Positions 1 to 9,628 of a stretch of 64,000 bases of DNA are shown piece by piece. The DNA lies in NCBI GenBank assembly GCA_903642225.1, contig CAHJWI010000011.1, positions 1 to 64,000 of the forward strand, written 5' to 3'. The DNA is from Acidobacteriaceae bacterium. Lineage in GTDB: Bacteria; Acidobacteriota; Terriglobia; Terriglobales; Acidobacteriaceae. The position numbers and the translations under genes are program-made. Numbering within the stretch: the stretch's first letter is position 1; each line of letters opens with the position of its first letter. The notes under the pieces are model-generated. The model made no database searches. It saw nothing but the letters and a program-made list of their open reading frames with translations, and was not told the origin of the DNA.

Positions 1-332
1 AAGACGTGGAGCGCGGCAGGGTGTTGGCCAAGCCGGGATCGATTACGCCGCACACCACCTTCAAGGGCGAGATCTACGTGCTGAGCAAGGAAGAAGGCGG
101 CCGTCACACGCCGTTCTTCGACGGCTACCGTCCGCAGTTCTACTTCCGTACCACGGACGTGACGGGTTCGGCGAAGCTGCCTGCGGGCACCGAGATGGTG
201 ATGCCGGGCGATAACATCTCGCTCGAAATCACCCTGCACACCCCGGTTGCCATGGAAAAGGGTCTGCGCTTCGCCATCCGCGAAGGCGGACGTACCGTCG
301 GCGCAGGTACCATCACCGAAATCGTCAAATAG
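1..332 (+). CDS. tuf: Elongation factor Tu, C-terminal part (5' end outside window)
   Basis: Carries aminoacyl-tRNA to the ribosome as a GTPase. Only about the last 110 residues are present, reading from base 3 without a start codon: [12 protein letters not shown], then the domain III stretch with [20 protein letters not shown] and MVMPGDN, ending in [11 protein letters not shown]. These are strongly conserved EF-Tu domain II/III segments, so the assignment is secure although the GTPase domain lies outside the window. It precedes the S10 cluster, as is common for tuf in the str operon. A hairpin 68 nt after the stop probably ends the transcript. Confidence 0.97.
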   Translation, partial: DVERGRVLAKPGSITPHTTFKGEIYVLSKEEGGRHTPFFDGYRPQFYFRTTDVTGSAKLPAGTEMVMPGDNISLEITLHTPVAMEKGLRFAIREGGRTVGAGTITEIVK

Positions 333-399
333 TTCCGCAACGGACAGCGAGATGCGTTTGCACGCCTCGTCTCGCTCAAAGGCTAGCAAGCAAAACAAG

Positions 400-421
400 G
401 GCCGCATCGAGAGATGCGGCC
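400..421 (+). terminator. Probable terminator after tuf
   Basis: A 9-bp perfect stem (GGCCGCATC with GATGCGGCC, loop GAGA) is followed by TTCGCGTTGAGCTTGGTTTT, a weak T-rich run. It sits 68 nt after the tuf stop and separates tuf from the methyltransferase gene. Confidence 0.6.
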
Positions 422-512
422 TTCGCGTTGAGCTTGGTTTTCCATCCCATAGACCAGCGCTGCACTCTAACACCTATGGCGAGAACCAGTGAAGGGCGCG
501 CCAGGAGTCATG

Positions 513-1172
513 ATGAAGCTGTCGGATCGCTTCGAGCCGCAAGTACGGGCCATGGTCGAGTTCTTCCAGGATCAGTGGTTCGATCAAAGCCGCCGCGTTC
601 ACACGTCGGGAGAGGTGTCGTTGCGTGCCGCAGGTGTCGACGAGACAGCTTTCCACGACAGTGAGGCATACCAGCCGGCCCGCCCCGCGCACATCCGTGC
701 GGCCCTTCACAGGATTGCAGTTGACGATGTCTCGGACTACAGCTACATCGACCTTGGATCAGGCAAAGGGCGCAGCCTGTTCATCGCTGCCGAACGGCCT
801 TTCCGTCGCATTATCGGCGTGGAGCTTTCGCCGCGTCTGCATGCTCTTGCCCTCGCAAACACACGCACGTTCCGGCATTGGGGCAGCGGGTCTCGCGCCA
901 TCGTGTCCCTCAACATGGACGCAACTCAGTTCCAGTTTCCCGATGGCAGAATCGTGCTATACATGTTCAACCCGTTTGGCGTAGCGACGGTGCGTCAAGT
1001 GTTGTACAACCTAGGGCTGTCATTGCAACGGCGGCCCCGCCATGTCGTCATCGTGCTGCTTTGGCCGCAGTGGGAAGGTGAACTGGCCGCTATAGAAAGG
1101 GTGAAGCTCCACCACAAAACAAACGAGTACCAGATCTTTGAGGTGCATCGTGAGCTGGCGTCGAGTTCGTAA
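513..1172 (+). CDS. Class I SAM-dependent methyltransferase, substrate unknown
   Basis: About 219 residues. Residues 78-87 read YIDLGSGKGR, the SAM-binding motif I; a following strand ends in an acidic residue (IIGVELS, motif II) and NMDATQF resembles motif III. The strand-4 region reads YMFNPFG, a form seen in DOT1-like or broad class I methyltransferases. AGGAG at 503-507 lies 5 nt before ATG 513; ATG 510 and GTG 489 are in-frame alternatives. It stands alone between the tuf terminator and the S10 promoter. Location suggests a translation-related target (EF-Tu or a ribosomal protein), but that is inference from position only. Confidence 0.8.
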   Translation: MKLSDRFEPQVRAMVEFFQDQWFDQSRRVHTSGEVSLRAAGVDETAFHDSEAYQPARPAHIRAALHRIAVDDVSDYSYIDLGSGKGRSLFIAAERPFRRIIGVELSPRLHALALANTRTFRHWGSGSRAIVSLNMDATQFQFPDGRIVLYMFNPFGVATVRQVLYNLGLSLQRRPRHVVIVLLWPQWEGELAAIERVKLHHKTNEYQIFEVHRELASSS

Positions 1173-1510
1173 TAAGGGATCGCTTCGTCCCCCGCCTGAA
1201 CGCCATCCAAAGCTGCAGCGCTGGCAGGTGATGAACGTCGCAGTAACTGCAGGTCGAATGAACGTCTGGAAGCTGGCGATGGTTTGAACTGCGCTGGCGC
1301 CGGCACTCATGTCGCTTACGTTCCAGTAAAGCACTTGCTGGCAGCTGCCGTAACTTGGCGAGCATTGTTGACGCCGCCGCGAGCAGAAGCACCAAGACGC
1401 CGTGACTTTTGGGATGATGTGCTTTGATCGGCTAATCGGCTTACGTACGGTCACCGTACCCGCAACTTCCATCAGCCTGCCACACGCGTTCTTGCCTTGG
1501 GGGACATGAG
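1173..1510 (+). other. Intergenic stretch without a recognisable gene
   Basis: The roughly 340 nt between the methyltransferase stop and the S10 promoter contain only short overlapping frames with no family resemblance. I see no tRNA, repeat or strong hairpin. It may be decayed sequence or a long upstream region. Confidence 0.5.
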
Positions 1511-1539
1511 TTGCCTTGGCACGCCGCCTGCGGTATATT
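1511..1539 (+). promoter_or_regulatory. Sigma-70-type promoter of the S10 operon
   Basis: TTGCCT (1511-1516), a 17-nt spacer and TATATT (1534-1539) form a near-consensus housekeeping promoter. The predicted start near 1546 gives a leader of about 58 nt before rpsJ. It is the best promoter match I see in the window and fits the heavily expressed S10-spc-alpha cluster downstream. Confidence 0.75.
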
Positions 1540-1603
1540 CGTAAGGTTGGCCAAAACGGCCTGCACCACACTGATCTTTGACACGATCCCAGAAAGAAGA
1601 CCC

Positions 1604-1924
1604 ATGGCTGGACAGCAGAGAATTCGTATTCGCCTGAAGGCGTATGACTACCGAGTGCTTGACACGTCGACTGGCGAAATCGTTGAGACGGCAAAGCGCA
1701 CGGGCGCACAGGTTGCTGGCCCGATTCCCCTTCCCACGATCAAGAACAAGTACTGCGTGCTCCGTTCGCCGCATGTCGACAAGAAGTCGCGCGAAGCCTT
1801 CGAAATCCGCACGCACAAGCGCCTCATCGACATCCTAGAACCGACACAGCAAACTGTGGACGCATTGATGAAACTCGATTTGCCTGCCGGCGTCGACGTT
1901 GAGATTAAGACAGTCACCAAGTAA
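1604..1924 (+). CDS. rpsJ: 30S ribosomal protein S10
   Basis: 106 residues, the usual length. Typical S10 blocks are [21 protein letters not shown] and [21 protein letters not shown]10 sits in the 30S head and, as NusE, takes part in antitermination with NusB. It is the first gene of the S10 operon, about 58 nt downstream of the predicted promoter start; rplC follows after 73 nt. The ATG is preceded by the purine-rich AGAAAGAAGA. Confidence 0.98.
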   Translation: MAGQQRIRIRLKAYDYRVLDTSTGEIVETAKRTGAQVAGPIPLPTIKNKYCVLRSPHVDKKSREAFEIRTHKRLIDILEPTQQTVDALMKLDLPAGVDVEIKTVTK

Positions 1925-1997
1925 GTTCTGCCGGGCCTTGCGCCTGGCATATTCACCGGCAGTGCCCGTCGTGTGGGCATGATGAGGAGTAGTTCCA

Positions 1998-2750
1998 ATG
2001 GCAGTTACTGGTATTCTCGGCAAGAAAATCGGCATGACCCAGGTGTTTGACGACAAGGGCGAGCTTCACCCGATCACAGTCATTAAGGCTGGACCTTGTG
2101 TTATCACCCAACTGAAAACTCAGGTCAAGGATGGTTACGATGCCGCTCAAATTGGTCTCGTCGAGTTCGTCAAGGCAAGCAAGGTAAACAAGGCCATGAC
2201 GGGCCACTTTGCAAAGAGCGACGTTCCTCCGGTTCGTACCATTCGCGAGGTTGGGATTGAGTCGAAGTCCGGCTCAAACACCGAGGGCGAAGACCAGGTA
2301 AAGGCGGGCGACCGCGTCATGGTTGACATCTTCGCTGAAGAAAAGTTTGTCGACATTATCGGAACCAGCAAAGGTCGCGGTTTCGCCGGCGTCGTCCGCA
2401 GGCATGGTTTTGCGGGCGGGCCCAAGTCGCACGGACACATGTTTCAGATCCAGGGTTCGATCGGAGCATCATCGTTTCCGTCACGTGTATTTCCGGGTCA
2501 GCGTATGCCGGGTCACTTTGGCGGCGCGCAGATTACCGTTCGAAATCTCCGCATTCGCGGGATCGATGTGGAAGAGAATCTGATCATGGTCGAGGGCGCG
2601 GTTCCTGGTGCTCGCGATGGTGTGGTTCTGGTGTCGAAGGCGAAGGCTCCGCCGCGTGAGCGTCGTGGGTTCGCAGGTTCGGGTACGGTCGACCCGCTGA
2701 AGGCTTCTAAGAAGGCCTCGGCTGGCAAGGCTCCTGCCAAGAAAAAATAG
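1998..2750 (+). CDS. rplC: 50S ribosomal protein L3
   Basis: 250 residues, longer than the usual ~210. It starts [19 protein letters not shown] and has the diagnostic [20 protein letters not shown] and [12 protein letters not shown] blocks. The excess is a basic, Ala/Lys-rich C-terminal tail of about 30 residues ending APAKKK, which probably contacts rRNA. L3 is an early assembly protein near the peptidyl transferase centre. ATGAGGAGTAG just upstream gives a good ribosome-binding site. Confidence 0.98.
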   Translation: MAVTGILGKKIGMTQVFDDKGELHPITVIKAGPCVITQLKTQVKDGYDAAQIGLVEFVKASKVNKAMTGHFAKSDVPPVRTIREVGIESKSGSNTEGEDQVKAGDRVMVDIFAEEKFVDIIGTSKGRGFAGVVRRHGFAGGPKSHGHMFQIQGSIGASSFPSRVFPGQRMPGHFGGAQITVRNLRIRGIDVEENLIMVEGAVPGARDGVVLVSKAKAPPRERRGFAGSGTVDPLKASKKASAGKAPAKKK

Positions 2751-2909
2751 CCTCAGTTTGCGGGCGGCATCGGCGAAGTTCGGCTGTGCCTCTGCGCTGC
2801 GAAGGGTTGTACGCAAACGCACTCATCGGCATCGTTCTTGAACGACAGCACGGTGAATGACGCAGGATTCAAGGGTCACCGCAATGGTACGGGGCCAAAA
2901 GGAAGCGTA

Positions 2910-3593
2910 ATGGCAAAGATTGATGTGATGGATCTCGACGGGAACAAGGTCAGCGAGCTTGAGCTTGCGGATGAGGTGTTCGGCGTCGAAGTGAACGAGG
3001 CTTTGCTTTGGGAGGCAGTGAAGCACTACCGTGCTGCATTGCGCCAGGGCACGGCCGCCACGAAAAACAAAAAGCTCGTCTCCGGTTCGGGCAAGAAGCT
3101 GTGGAAGCAGAAGGGTACAGGCCGCGCCCGCGTGGGCTCGGTGCGTTCACCCATCTGGCGTCACGGCGGTACGGTCCACGGGCCTCAGCCCCGCAGCTAC
3201 GACTATCAATTTCCGAAGAAGAAGCTGCTCGGTGCTCTGCGGTCCGCGCTCGCATCCAAGCTCGCCGACGGCAAGCTGACAGTCGTCTCAACGCTGGAAA
3301 GCACAAAGCCAAAAACCAAGCTGTATCGCCAGATGCTGGACAAGTTCGAAGCCAGCAAAACGACTCTGCTCGTTGAGAGTGGCAACAAGCTAAGCGACAA
3401 CCTCTTTTATGGTTCGCGCAACTTGGATGGCGTTGAACTTGTGTTGAGCTCTGAAGTCCACCCTTACGATCTGCTCCGTTACGAGCACGCAATCTTTTCG
3501 CAGGATGCCATCGAGGCGCTGCAGGAGACTTTAAAGAAGAACGTGAGCAAGCGCAAGCATGCACAGCTCGATTCACAGAAAGAGGCTGCGTAA
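2910..3593 (+). CDS. rplD: 50S ribosomal protein L4
   Basis: 227 residues. L4 binds domain I of 23S rRNA and lines the exit tunnel; in enterobacteria it also autoregulates the S10 operon, which cannot be judged here. Motifs include KQKGTGRARVGSVRSPIWRHGG and the tunnel loop that follows. The start is set at ATG 2910 because AAAGGAAG lies just upstream and the protein then begins MAKIDVMDLDG like its homologues; the frame is open upstream to 2838. It overlaps rplW by one base (TAATG). Confidence 0.97.
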   Translation: MAKIDVMDLDGNKVSELELADEVFGVEVNEALLWEAVKHYRAALRQGTAATKNKKLVSGSGKKLWKQKGTGRARVGSVRSPIWRHGGTVHGPQPRSYDYQFPKKKLLGALRSALASKLADGKLTVVSTLESTKPKTKLYRQMLDKFEASKTTLLVESGNKLSDNLFYGSRNLDGVELVLSSEVHPYDLLRYEHAIFSQDAIEALQETLKKNVSKRKHAQLDSQKEAA

Positions 3594-3886
3594 TGTCGAC
3601 TCTCTACAACGTAATCCGCCGGCCGCTTATCACCGAAAAAGGTATCGGCGTCAAAGAAGCTGAGGGAACGCTCGTGTTTGAAGTGGCTTGCGATGCCACC
3701 AAGACCGAAGTAAAGCAGGCCGTCGAAACCTTATTCAAGGTGAAAGTCTCGACCATTCGCACGGCCACTATGCCCGGCAAGGAACGACGCCGAGGAAAGT
3801 TTTCAGGTTATCGCCCAGACTGGAAAAAGGCGTATGTCCGCCTGCAGTCTGGCGAGAAAATGCCGGAGTACGTCAACAGCCTGTAA
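3593..3886 (+). CDS. rplW: 50S ribosomal protein L23
   Basis: 97 residues. It starts MSTLYNVIRRPLITEKG, the L23 signature, and contains VETLFKVKVSTIRT. L23 lies at the tunnel exit and docks trigger factor and SRP. Its ATG shares a base with the rplD stop, which implies translational coupling; a 92-nt spacer separates it from rplB. Confidence 0.98.
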   Translation: MSTLYNVIRRPLITEKGIGVKEAEGTLVFEVACDATKTEVKQAVETLFKVKVSTIRTATMPGKERRRGKFSGYRPDWKKAYVRLQSGEKMPEYVNSL

Positions 3887-3978
3887 GTGGCTAAGTCACC
3901 TTTGCGGGATGCCGATACCCGGATCTCGCGCACAAACGCCGCGCGCCTGACAAGCTATGCGGAGAAGCGGAAAGCAAG

Positions 3979-4803
3979 ATGCCGATCAGAACCTTTCGAC
4001 CGATTACACCGACGCTACGATTCCAGTCGCGGCTGGTTACATCGGACATCACGAGCAGCGAGCCATATAAGCCGCTGCTCGAAGTAAAGCCCCGCACCGG
4101 CGGCCGCAATTCGTCCGGTAAGATGACCATGCGTCACCACGGCGGAGGGCACAAGCAAAAGCTGCGCATCATCGACTTCAAGCGCGAGAAGTTTGGCGTA
4201 CCGGGCAAGGTGGAGACGATTGAATACGATCCCAACCGCAGCTCGCGTATTGCTCTGATTAGCTATCGCGATGGTGACAAGCGTTACATCATTCAGCCGG
4301 TCGGCCTCAAGGTCGGGCAGATGATCATGAGCGGTCCGGAAGCAGATATCCTGGTTGGCAACGCTCTGCCGCTCAAGAACATCCCGGCCGGGACCACCGT
4401 ACACAACGTCGAGCTTCGCCCAGGCAAGGGCGCTCAGATGGTGCGTTCCGCTGGATCCAGCGCCCAACTGGTTGCGAAAGAAGGCGAGTACGCCCTGCTA
4501 AAGCTCCCCTCTGGCGAAACGCGTCGCGTCGTTGTTGAGTGCATGGCAACTGTGGGCCAGGTCGGCAATGTGGAGCATGAGAACATTTCGTACGGTAAGG
4601 CCGGCGCAAGCCGTTGGCGCGGCATCCGCCCCGCCAACCGCGGTGTGTCCATGAACCCGGTCGATCACCCGCACGGTGGTGGTGAAGGTAAGACCTCGGG
4701 CGGACGTCATCCAGTGACACCGTGGGGCCAGCCGACGCGCGGGTACAAGACCCGCAACAACAAACGCACGGATGTCTTCATCGTGAATCGTCGCACCAAG
4801 TAA
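3979..4803 (+). CDS. rplB: 50S ribosomal protein L2
   Basis: 274 residues, the family norm. It contains [20 protein letters not shown] at the start and the very conserved [13 protein letters not shown] loop near the C-terminus, whose His is important for peptidyl transferase function. L2 is a primary 23S rRNA binder needed for subunit joining. It is followed closely (28 nt) by rpsS. Confidence 0.98.
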   Translation: MPIRTFRPITPTLRFQSRLVTSDITSSEPYKPLLEVKPRTGGRNSSGKMTMRHHGGGHKQKLRIIDFKREKFGVPGKVETIEYDPNRSSRIALISYRDGDKRYIIQPVGLKVGQMIMSGPEADILVGNALPLKNIPAGTTVHNVELRPGKGAQMVRSAGSSAQLVAKEGEYALLKLPSGETRRVVVECMATVGQVGNVEHENISYGKAGASRWRGIRPANRGVSMNPVDHPHGGGEGKTSGGRHPVTPWGQPTRGYKTRNNKRTDVFIVNRRTK

Positions 4804-4831
4804 ACGGACTTTGGGTTCGAGAGGAATTGAG

Positions 4832-5116
4832 ATGGCACGTTCTACGAAGAAGGGTCCTTTTGTTGATCTCCACCTGATGGTGAAGGTGGAGGCGTTGAAT
4901 ACGGCGAACAAGAAGGAAGTTGTGAAGACCTGGTCACGCCGTTCCACTATTTTTCCAGAGTTTGTGGGCCATACGTTCGCCGTACACAACGGGCGCAAGT
5001 TTATCCCGGTGTATTGCACGGAAAACATGGTTGGTCACAAGTTGGGTGAGTTCTCGGCAACACGTACCTTCAAGGGCCATGCAGCCAAGTCTGAAAGTAC
5101 CGCGAAGGGTAAGTAG
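4832..5116 (+). CDS. rpsS: 30S ribosomal protein S19
   Basis: 94 residues. It begins [15 protein letters not shown] and contains [20 protein letters not shown], typical of S19. S19 pairs with S13 in the 30S head near the A-site finger. The frame opens at 4811, but GAGGAATTGAG directly before ATG 4832 and family length favour the later start. Confidence 0.97.
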   Translation: MARSTKKGPFVDLHLMVKVEALNTANKKEVVKTWSRRSTIFPEFVGHTFAVHNGRKFIPVYCTENMVGHKLGEFSATRTFKGHAAKSESTAKGK

Positions 5117-5190
5117 TCCAGTAACAGGCCGACGGCCTCAGTAAGTCACAGAGCGGCAGAGTTTCGACCGACTCTCGAAAAGGAAGAACT

Positions 5191-5685
5191 ATGGCGAAGA
5201 CAGCCGAGAAGAGTGCAGCAGGAGCAGTACGTGAGTTCCGTGCGGAAGCCCGGTTCCAGCGCACCAGCCCGCAGAAAGCCAAGCTGGTGCTGGACACCAT
5301 CAAGGGCCAGCGTGTAGAGCAGGCGCTCAACACGCTTATGTTCACCCGAAAGCGGATAGCTCCGGTGGTGGAAAAGGCGTTGCGTTCGGCCGTGCAAAAC
5401 GCGAACTATTTAAGCCAGGAGCAGGGCTTTGACCTGGATCTGGATCGCCTTTTTGTGAAACTGGCCGTTGCTAACGAGGGTCCGCGCCTGAAGCGTATTC
5501 GGCCTGCCCCGATGGGTCGCGCGTTCCGCTATCAGCGGCGCCTCGCTCACATCATCGTTGTCGTGGCAGAGAAGAGCAACACCGCCTCTGGATCGGCGGA
5601 TGCGACTGGCAACGCTGCCGCAGAGGGTAAGTCAAAGCCCACCAAGAAATTTACCGTGCGTAAGTCGGCGAAGGTTGCAGCATAA
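5191..5685 (+). CDS. rplV: 50S ribosomal protein L22, extended
   Basis: 164 residues against about 110-120 in most bacteria. The core matches L22 (RTSPQKAKLVLDTIKGQRVEQAL; RIRPAPMGRAFRYQRR in the tunnel loop; HIIVVVAEK). After the core comes an extra tail of roughly 35 residues rich in Ala, Ser, Thr and Lys. L22 contributes to the exit tunnel constriction. GGAAGAAC lies before the ATG. Confidence 0.97.
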   Translation: MAKTAEKSAAGAVREFRAEARFQRTSPQKAKLVLDTIKGQRVEQALNTLMFTRKRIAPVVEKALRSAVQNANYLSQEQGFDLDLDRLFVKLAVANEGPRLKRIRPAPMGRAFRYQRRLAHIIVVVAEKSNTASGSADATGNAAAEGKSKPTKKFTVRKSAKVAA

Positions 5686-5750
5686 CTCGCCTGCGGGCGA
5701 TGCAGGTTTGCGTACTTACCGAGAGGTAAGGCGGGGAGAAGGTTAGGAAC

Positions 5751-6419
5751 ATGGGTCAGAAAGTCCATCCGTATGGGTTTCGCCTCGGCATCAACAAGCC
5801 GTGGAAGTCGCGATGGTTTGTCGAGAAGGACTACGATAAGCTGCTCGTCGAAGATGTCAAGCTGAAGGCAGAGCTTCGCGAAAAGTTGAAGGCCGCGGGT
5901 GTTTCGTCCGTTGAGGTTGAGCGTCCAGGCAACAAACTGCGTCTTATCATCCGCACTGCTCGCCCAGGTATCATCATCGGCCGCAAAGGCGCGGAGATCG
6001 ATAAATTGAAGGCTGACATTCAGAAGCGCACTAACCGAGAGGTCTTCATTGACATCTTGGAAGTGAACAAGCCGGAACTCGATGCGCAGTTGGTGAGTGA
6101 GAACATTGCTCTACAGTTGGAAAAGCGGGTTTCATTCCGACGCGCAATGCGTAAAAGCGTGGACTCGGCCCTGCGCTTCGGCTGCAAGGGCATCAAGGTT
6201 CGTGTATCTGGTCGCCTCAATGGGAACGAGATCGCACGGTCGGAGTGGTACCTCCAGGGTCGTCTGCCGCTGCACACGCTGCGAGCCGACATCGATTACG
6301 GCTTCTCGGAAGCGAAGACGACGTACGGCATCATCGGCGTGAAGACCTGGGTTTACCGCGGTGACATCTACGAGCAGAAGAAGCGCCGTGACACACGCAC
6401 CACGGCCGGCGCGTTCTAA
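5751..6419 (+). CDS. rpsC: 30S ribosomal protein S3
   Basis: 222 residues. It starts [14 protein letters not shown] and carries a type II KH domain with the GxxG element in [13 protein letters not shown], then the C-terminal domain with [16 protein letters not shown] and the usual [16 protein letters not shown]3 helps form the mRNA entry site. A hairpin occupies the 115-nt spacer after it. Confidence 0.98.
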   Translation: MGQKVHPYGFRLGINKPWKSRWFVEKDYDKLLVEDVKLKAELREKLKAAGVSSVEVERPGNKLRLIIRTARPGIIIGRKGAEIDKLKADIQKRTNREVFIDILEVNKPELDAQLVSENIALQLEKRVSFRRAMRKSVDSALRFGCKGIKVRVSGRLNGNEIARSEWYLQGRLPLHTLRADIDYGFSEAKTTYGIIGVKTWVYRGDIYEQKKRRDTRTTAGAF

Positions 6420-6436
6420 ACGAAATCGCGTAAGTT

Positions 6437-6460
6437 GCCGGTCTAAAAGTTAGGACCGGC
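6437..6460 (+). other. Hairpin in the rpsC-rplP spacer
   Basis: A 7-bp perfect stem GCCGGTC/GACCGGC encloses an A/T-rich loop. No T-run follows, so it is more likely an mRNA processing or stabilising structure than a terminator. Confidence 0.4.
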
Positions 6461-6534
6461 AGAGTACCAAGAATAGTAGTGGTGGGGAGACTGGCGGCGG
6501 ACACCGACCAAGGCCCTGCAAAAGGATATGTGCC

Positions 6535-6984
6535 ATGTTAATGCCAAAGAAGGTGAAGTACCGGAAACAGCAAAAGGGCAAAATGCGAGGCAAGGCATGG
6601 CGCGGCTCTGAGTTGGCTTTTGGTGATTTCGGGCTTAAGGTCGTCGAGTGTGGATACATCACCGATCGCCAGATCGAAGCCAGCCGTATTGCGATGACTC
6701 GTTACATCAAGCGTGGCGGCAAGGTGTGGCTCCGCATCTTCCCTGACAAGCCCATCACCAAGAAACCCGCTGAAGTCAGAATGGGATCAGGCAAAGGTGC
6801 TCTGGACCACTGGGTCGCCGTGGTTCGTCCAGGCAAACTTCTTTTTGAGATGGAAGGTGTCACGGTCGACATCGCGAAAGAGGCCATGCGTTTGGCATCA
6901 AGCAAGCTACCGCTGCGCACCGTTTTTGTGCAGCGCCCCAACGTGCAGGCTGCGCCCGTCGGGAAGACTGCTGCAGCGGTTTAA
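6535..6984 (+). CDS. rplP: 50S ribosomal protein L16
   Basis: 149 residues. It begins [15 protein letters not shown] and contains the [13 protein letters not shown] and [16 protein letters not shown] blocks that define L16. L16 binds near the A site and the L7/L12 stalk base. The start MLMPKK is the common form for the family. Confidence 0.98.
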   Translation: MLMPKKVKYRKQQKGKMRGKAWRGSELAFGDFGLKVVECGYITDRQIEASRIAMTRYIKRGGKVWLRIFPDKPITKKPAEVRMGSGKGALDHWVAVVRPGKLLFEMEGVTVDIAKEAMRLASSKLPLRTVFVQRPNVQAAPVGKTAAAV

Positions 6985-7042
6985 GCCGGGTGGCCCCCAT
7001 AAACCGACGCACGGCGTCGCCGGGCGATGAAGAGAGAGACCT

Positions 7043-7300
7043 ATGAAGTTTACTGAGATTACAACGCTAACCGAGCCCGAGCTCAAGACGCAGGAAGCCC
7101 AGGCCGGCGAACAGTTGTTCCGCCTGCGTTTTCAGAAGAGCCTCGGCAACACCGAAGGCACCACGAAGCTGCGCACCTTGCGCAAAGATATCGCGCGCAT
7201 CAAGACCGCCGCGCGCCAACGCACACTCGGCCTTGCGGCTGCCCCTACCGAGAGTGCGGCACCCGCAAAGAAGTCGCGCAAAGCAAAGAAGGACGCGTAA
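7043..7300 (+). CDS. rpmC: 50S ribosomal protein L29
   Basis: 85 residues, with an Ala/Lys-rich C-terminal extension beyond the usual ~65. Core motifs: LTEPELKTQEAQ, LFRLRFQKSLG and LRTLRKDIARIKT. L29 neighbours L23 at the tunnel exit. rpsQ starts only 3 nt after its stop, so the two are probably translated together. Confidence 0.96.
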   Translation: MKFTEITTLTEPELKTQEAQAGEQLFRLRFQKSLGNTEGTTKLRTLRKDIARIKTAARQRTLGLAAAPTESAAPAKKSRKAKKDA

Positions 7301-7303
7301 ATT

Positions 7304-7651
7304 ATGGCTGATACTGTAGAGCAGACGACGGCACCCGCGGCCGCACAAAGCAGTGAAAAGACGGGACATCGGACCGAAAAGATCGGTCTTGTGACCTCCA
7401 CCAAGATGGATAAAACCATAGTGGTATCTGTCGAGATGCGCAAAGCGCACCCGAAGTATCGACGGGTGGTTAAATCCAATAAGAAGTTTTACGCGCATGA
7501 CGAGCAGAATTCCGCACGTGTCGGCGATCAGGTACGCATTCGCGAGAGTCGGCCGCTCAGCAAACTGAAGCGCTGGAACCTTGAGGAGATCGTCCGTCGT
7601 TCGTCGTTGTCAGCCCTCAACGATACGGCACCCACACCTGCCGCAAAATAA
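7304..7651 (+). CDS. rpsQ: 30S ribosomal protein S17
   Basis: 115 residues, against 80-90 typically. About 22 extra N-terminal residues (Thr/Ala/Glu-rich) precede the S17 core, which shows [17 protein letters not shown] and HPKYRRVVK and the late [19 protein letters not shown]17 is an early 16S rRNA binder with an OB fold. The start 3 nt after rpmC makes the long N-terminus credible. Confidence 0.96.
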   Translation: MADTVEQTTAPAAAQSSEKTGHRTEKIGLVTSTKMDKTIVVSVEMRKAHPKYRRVVKSNKKFYAHDEQNSARVGDQVRIRESRPLSKLKRWNLEEIVRRSSLSALNDTAPTPAAK

Positions 7652-7658
7652 AATGCTC

Positions 7659-7686
7659 GCCCGCGGGAAGCGATGAACGGGCTTTT
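7659..7686 (+). terminator. Weak hairpin with T-run after rpsQ
   Basis: GCCCG pairs with CGGGC across a 14-nt loop and is followed by TTTT. It marks the 124-nt gap between the S10 and spc parts of the cluster and could act as partial terminator or attenuator; the stem is short. Confidence 0.3.
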
Positions 7687-7775
7687 CCTGATGCCGCTCC
7701 TCTCGCCTCGCAGGTGCTCTACCAACAGTTTGGGGCCACGGCCCCCGGCCTCGTGACGAGGTCAGGAGGAACACA

Positions 7776-8147
7776 ATGTCCGTTCAAATGAGATCCATCC
7801 TGGACGTGGCCGATAACTCGGGCGCGCGCCGGTTGCAGGTCATTCTGCCGCTAGGCGGTGGTCTAGGAAAGAAGGCAGGACTGGGCGATGTCGTCACGGC
7901 GGCCGTGAAAGAAGCGTCGCCAGATGGAACAGTGAAGAAGGGCAAGGTCGTCAAGGCCGTGATCGTGCGCCTTCGGAAAGAGGCTCGGCGCCGCGATGGT
8001 ACCTACATCCGCTTCGACCAGAACGCAGCTGTGGTTATCAATGATGCGGGTGAGCCGGTAGGTACCCGCGTATTCGGACCTGTTGCACGGGAGTTGCGTG
8101 ACAAAAAGTTCCTGAAGATCGTCTCGCTCGCACCTGAAGTCATTTAG
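7776..8147 (+). CDS. rplN: 50S ribosomal protein L14
   Basis: 123 residues. It starts [20 protein letters not shown] and ends in [17 protein letters not shown] and IVSLAPEVI, the standard L14 pattern. L14 forms intersubunit bridges and is the binding site of RsfS. AGGAGGAAC is a strong ribosome-binding site. First gene of the spc section. Confidence 0.98.
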   Translation: MSVQMRSILDVADNSGARRLQVILPLGGGLGKKAGLGDVVTAAVKEASPDGTVKKGKVVKAVIVRLRKEARRRDGTYIRFDQNAAVVINDAGEPVGTRVFGPVARELRDKKFLKIVSLAPEVI

Positions 8148-8312
8148 CTTAGTTGAGGCGGCCGTCTGTGACGGCGCAGCGCTGCTGGACGGCGTGCGCG
8201 TTGTCGCGTACAGTTAAAGGGTTTGGTCGTGCGCCTGTGTGGCGCGCGATTTTCCGTCCGGCGCGGTTCGCCGAGGCTCCTCCGACACACCGGCGGAGAT
8301 AAGGAGTAACAG

Positions 8313-8636
8313 ATGGCGAACATTCTTCGCAATGATGTGGTAATCGTGCTTGCCGGCAAGAACAAGGGCATGGCTGGTCGAGTACTACGTGTGATCAAGG
8401 ATAAGGACCGCGTGCTGATCGAAGGCGTGGGCATGATCAAAAAGCATGTCAAGCCAAACCCGCAGGCCAACATCAAGGGCGGCATTGCCGAGCAGGAAAG
8501 TCCGGTTCATGTGTCAAACGTGGCACTGGTCGATGGCAATGGAAAAGCCACTCGCGTGGGTATACGAACCGTAGACGGCAAACGCGAGCGCTATGCCAAA
8601 ACTACCGGCGAGACATTGGTCGCGAAGCGCAAGTAG
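8313..8636 (+). CDS. rplX: 50S ribosomal protein L24
   Basis: 107 residues. A KOW motif (VVIVLAGKNKGMAGRVL) near the N-terminus and GGIAEQESPVHVSNVAL identify L24, an assembly initiator protein binding the 5' end of 23S rRNA. AAGGAG precedes the ATG. The 165-nt upstream spacer contains a 6-bp hairpin (GCCGTC-TGT-GACGGC, 8161-8175). Confidence 0.97.
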   Translation: MANILRNDVVIVLAGKNKGMAGRVLRVIKDKDRVLIEGVGMIKKHVKPNPQANIKGGIAEQESPVHVSNVALVDGNGKATRVGIRTVDGKRERYAKTTGETLVAKRK

Positions 8637-8731
8637 ACCGCGTGCAGATTGTGTAATAAGGGAGCACCCCACGAAACGGTAGACGGACATTCGCGTTCAC
8701 CCCGGCACCGTGGAGAAAGAGGACGGAGTAC

Positions 8732-9274
8732 ATGGCAGCACGTTTGAAGGACAAGTTCAACTCGGAACTCAGGGCCGCAGTTCAAAAGGAACTAGGAATT
8801 GAGAACACGATGGCTGTACCGAAAATTGAGAAAATCATTATTAACATGGGTCTCGGCGAGGCCACCCAGAATAACAAGATCCTGGATCCGCTGGTGGGCG
8901 ACTTGGCTCAAATTACCGGTCAAAAGCCGGTGTTGACCAAGGCCAAGAAGTCCATCGCACAGTTCAAGGTACGTGCCGGCCAGTCGATCGGTGCCATGGT
9001 TACACTTCGCGGTGACACTATGTACGAGTTTCTGGATCGGCTGATTTCAGTGGCCCTGCCGCGCGTGCGTGACTTCAAGGGTGTGTCCAGCAAGAGTTTC
9101 GACGGCCGCGGCAATTACACCCTCGGTCTACGCGACCAGCTCATTTTTCCGGAAATCGACTACTCGAAGGTGGAAAAGCTCAAAGGAATGAACGTGACCA
9201 TTGTGACGACTGCGCCTGACGACAATGGTGCTCGTGTTCTGCTTAAGCATTTCGGCATGCCGTTCCGCGCGTAA
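8732..9274 (+). CDS. rplE: 50S ribosomal protein L5
   Basis: 180 residues. Contains [34 protein letters not shown] and the late [10 protein letters not shown] with [10 protein letters not shown]5 binds 5S rRNA with L18 and forms a bridge to S13. Start chosen at ATG 8732 after GAGGACGGAG. Confidence 0.98.
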   Translation: MAARLKDKFNSELRAAVQKELGIENTMAVPKIEKIIINMGLGEATQNNKILDPLVGDLAQITGQKPVLTKAKKSIAQFKVRAGQSIGAMVTLRGDTMYEFLDRLISVALPRVRDFKGVSSKSFDGRGNYTLGLRDQLIFPEIDYSKVEKLKGMNVTIVTTAPDDNGARVLLKHFGMPFRA

Positions 9275-9332
9275 GTTGTCGCACACTTCTACCGCGGTGT
9301 CTTAGCCGCACAAGGTTCAGTAAAGGATTCCG

Positions 9333-9518
9333 ATGTCGACGACCGCAAAAGCAGTCAAGGATGCAAAGAAGCCCAAGTTTAAAAGCCGCCAGCACAATCG
9401 TTGCCAGCTGTGCGGTCGTCCCCGTGCCTTTCTCCGCAAGTTCGGTGTGTGCCGTCTCTGCTTCCGCGGGCTCGCACTCAAAGGCGAAATCCCTGGTGTC
9501 GTAAAGTCAAGCTGGTAA
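9333..9518 (+). CDS. rpsN: 30S ribosomal protein S14, zinc-binding short type
   Basis: 61 residues, the short zinc (C+) form. Cysteines 24, 27, 40 and 43 (CQLC and CRLC) make the zinc ribbon; the C-terminus IPGVVKSSW is typical. Located between rplE and rpsH as usual. S4 and L36 in this cluster also keep all zinc ligands, so this locus encodes zinc-loaded forms. Confidence 0.97.
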   Translation: MSTTAKAVKDAKKPKFKSRQHNRCQLCGRPRAFLRKFGVCRLCFRGLALKGEIPGVVKSSW

Positions 9519-9628
9519 GCTCCGCATCATTCTGTTCGAACCTAACGTTTTACCAAAAGAAGCGCGTCCGTCCGGTTCTCCCGGCCCACGTCAGGGCACG
9601 GAGCAAACGGGACCCGCAGGAGACGACC

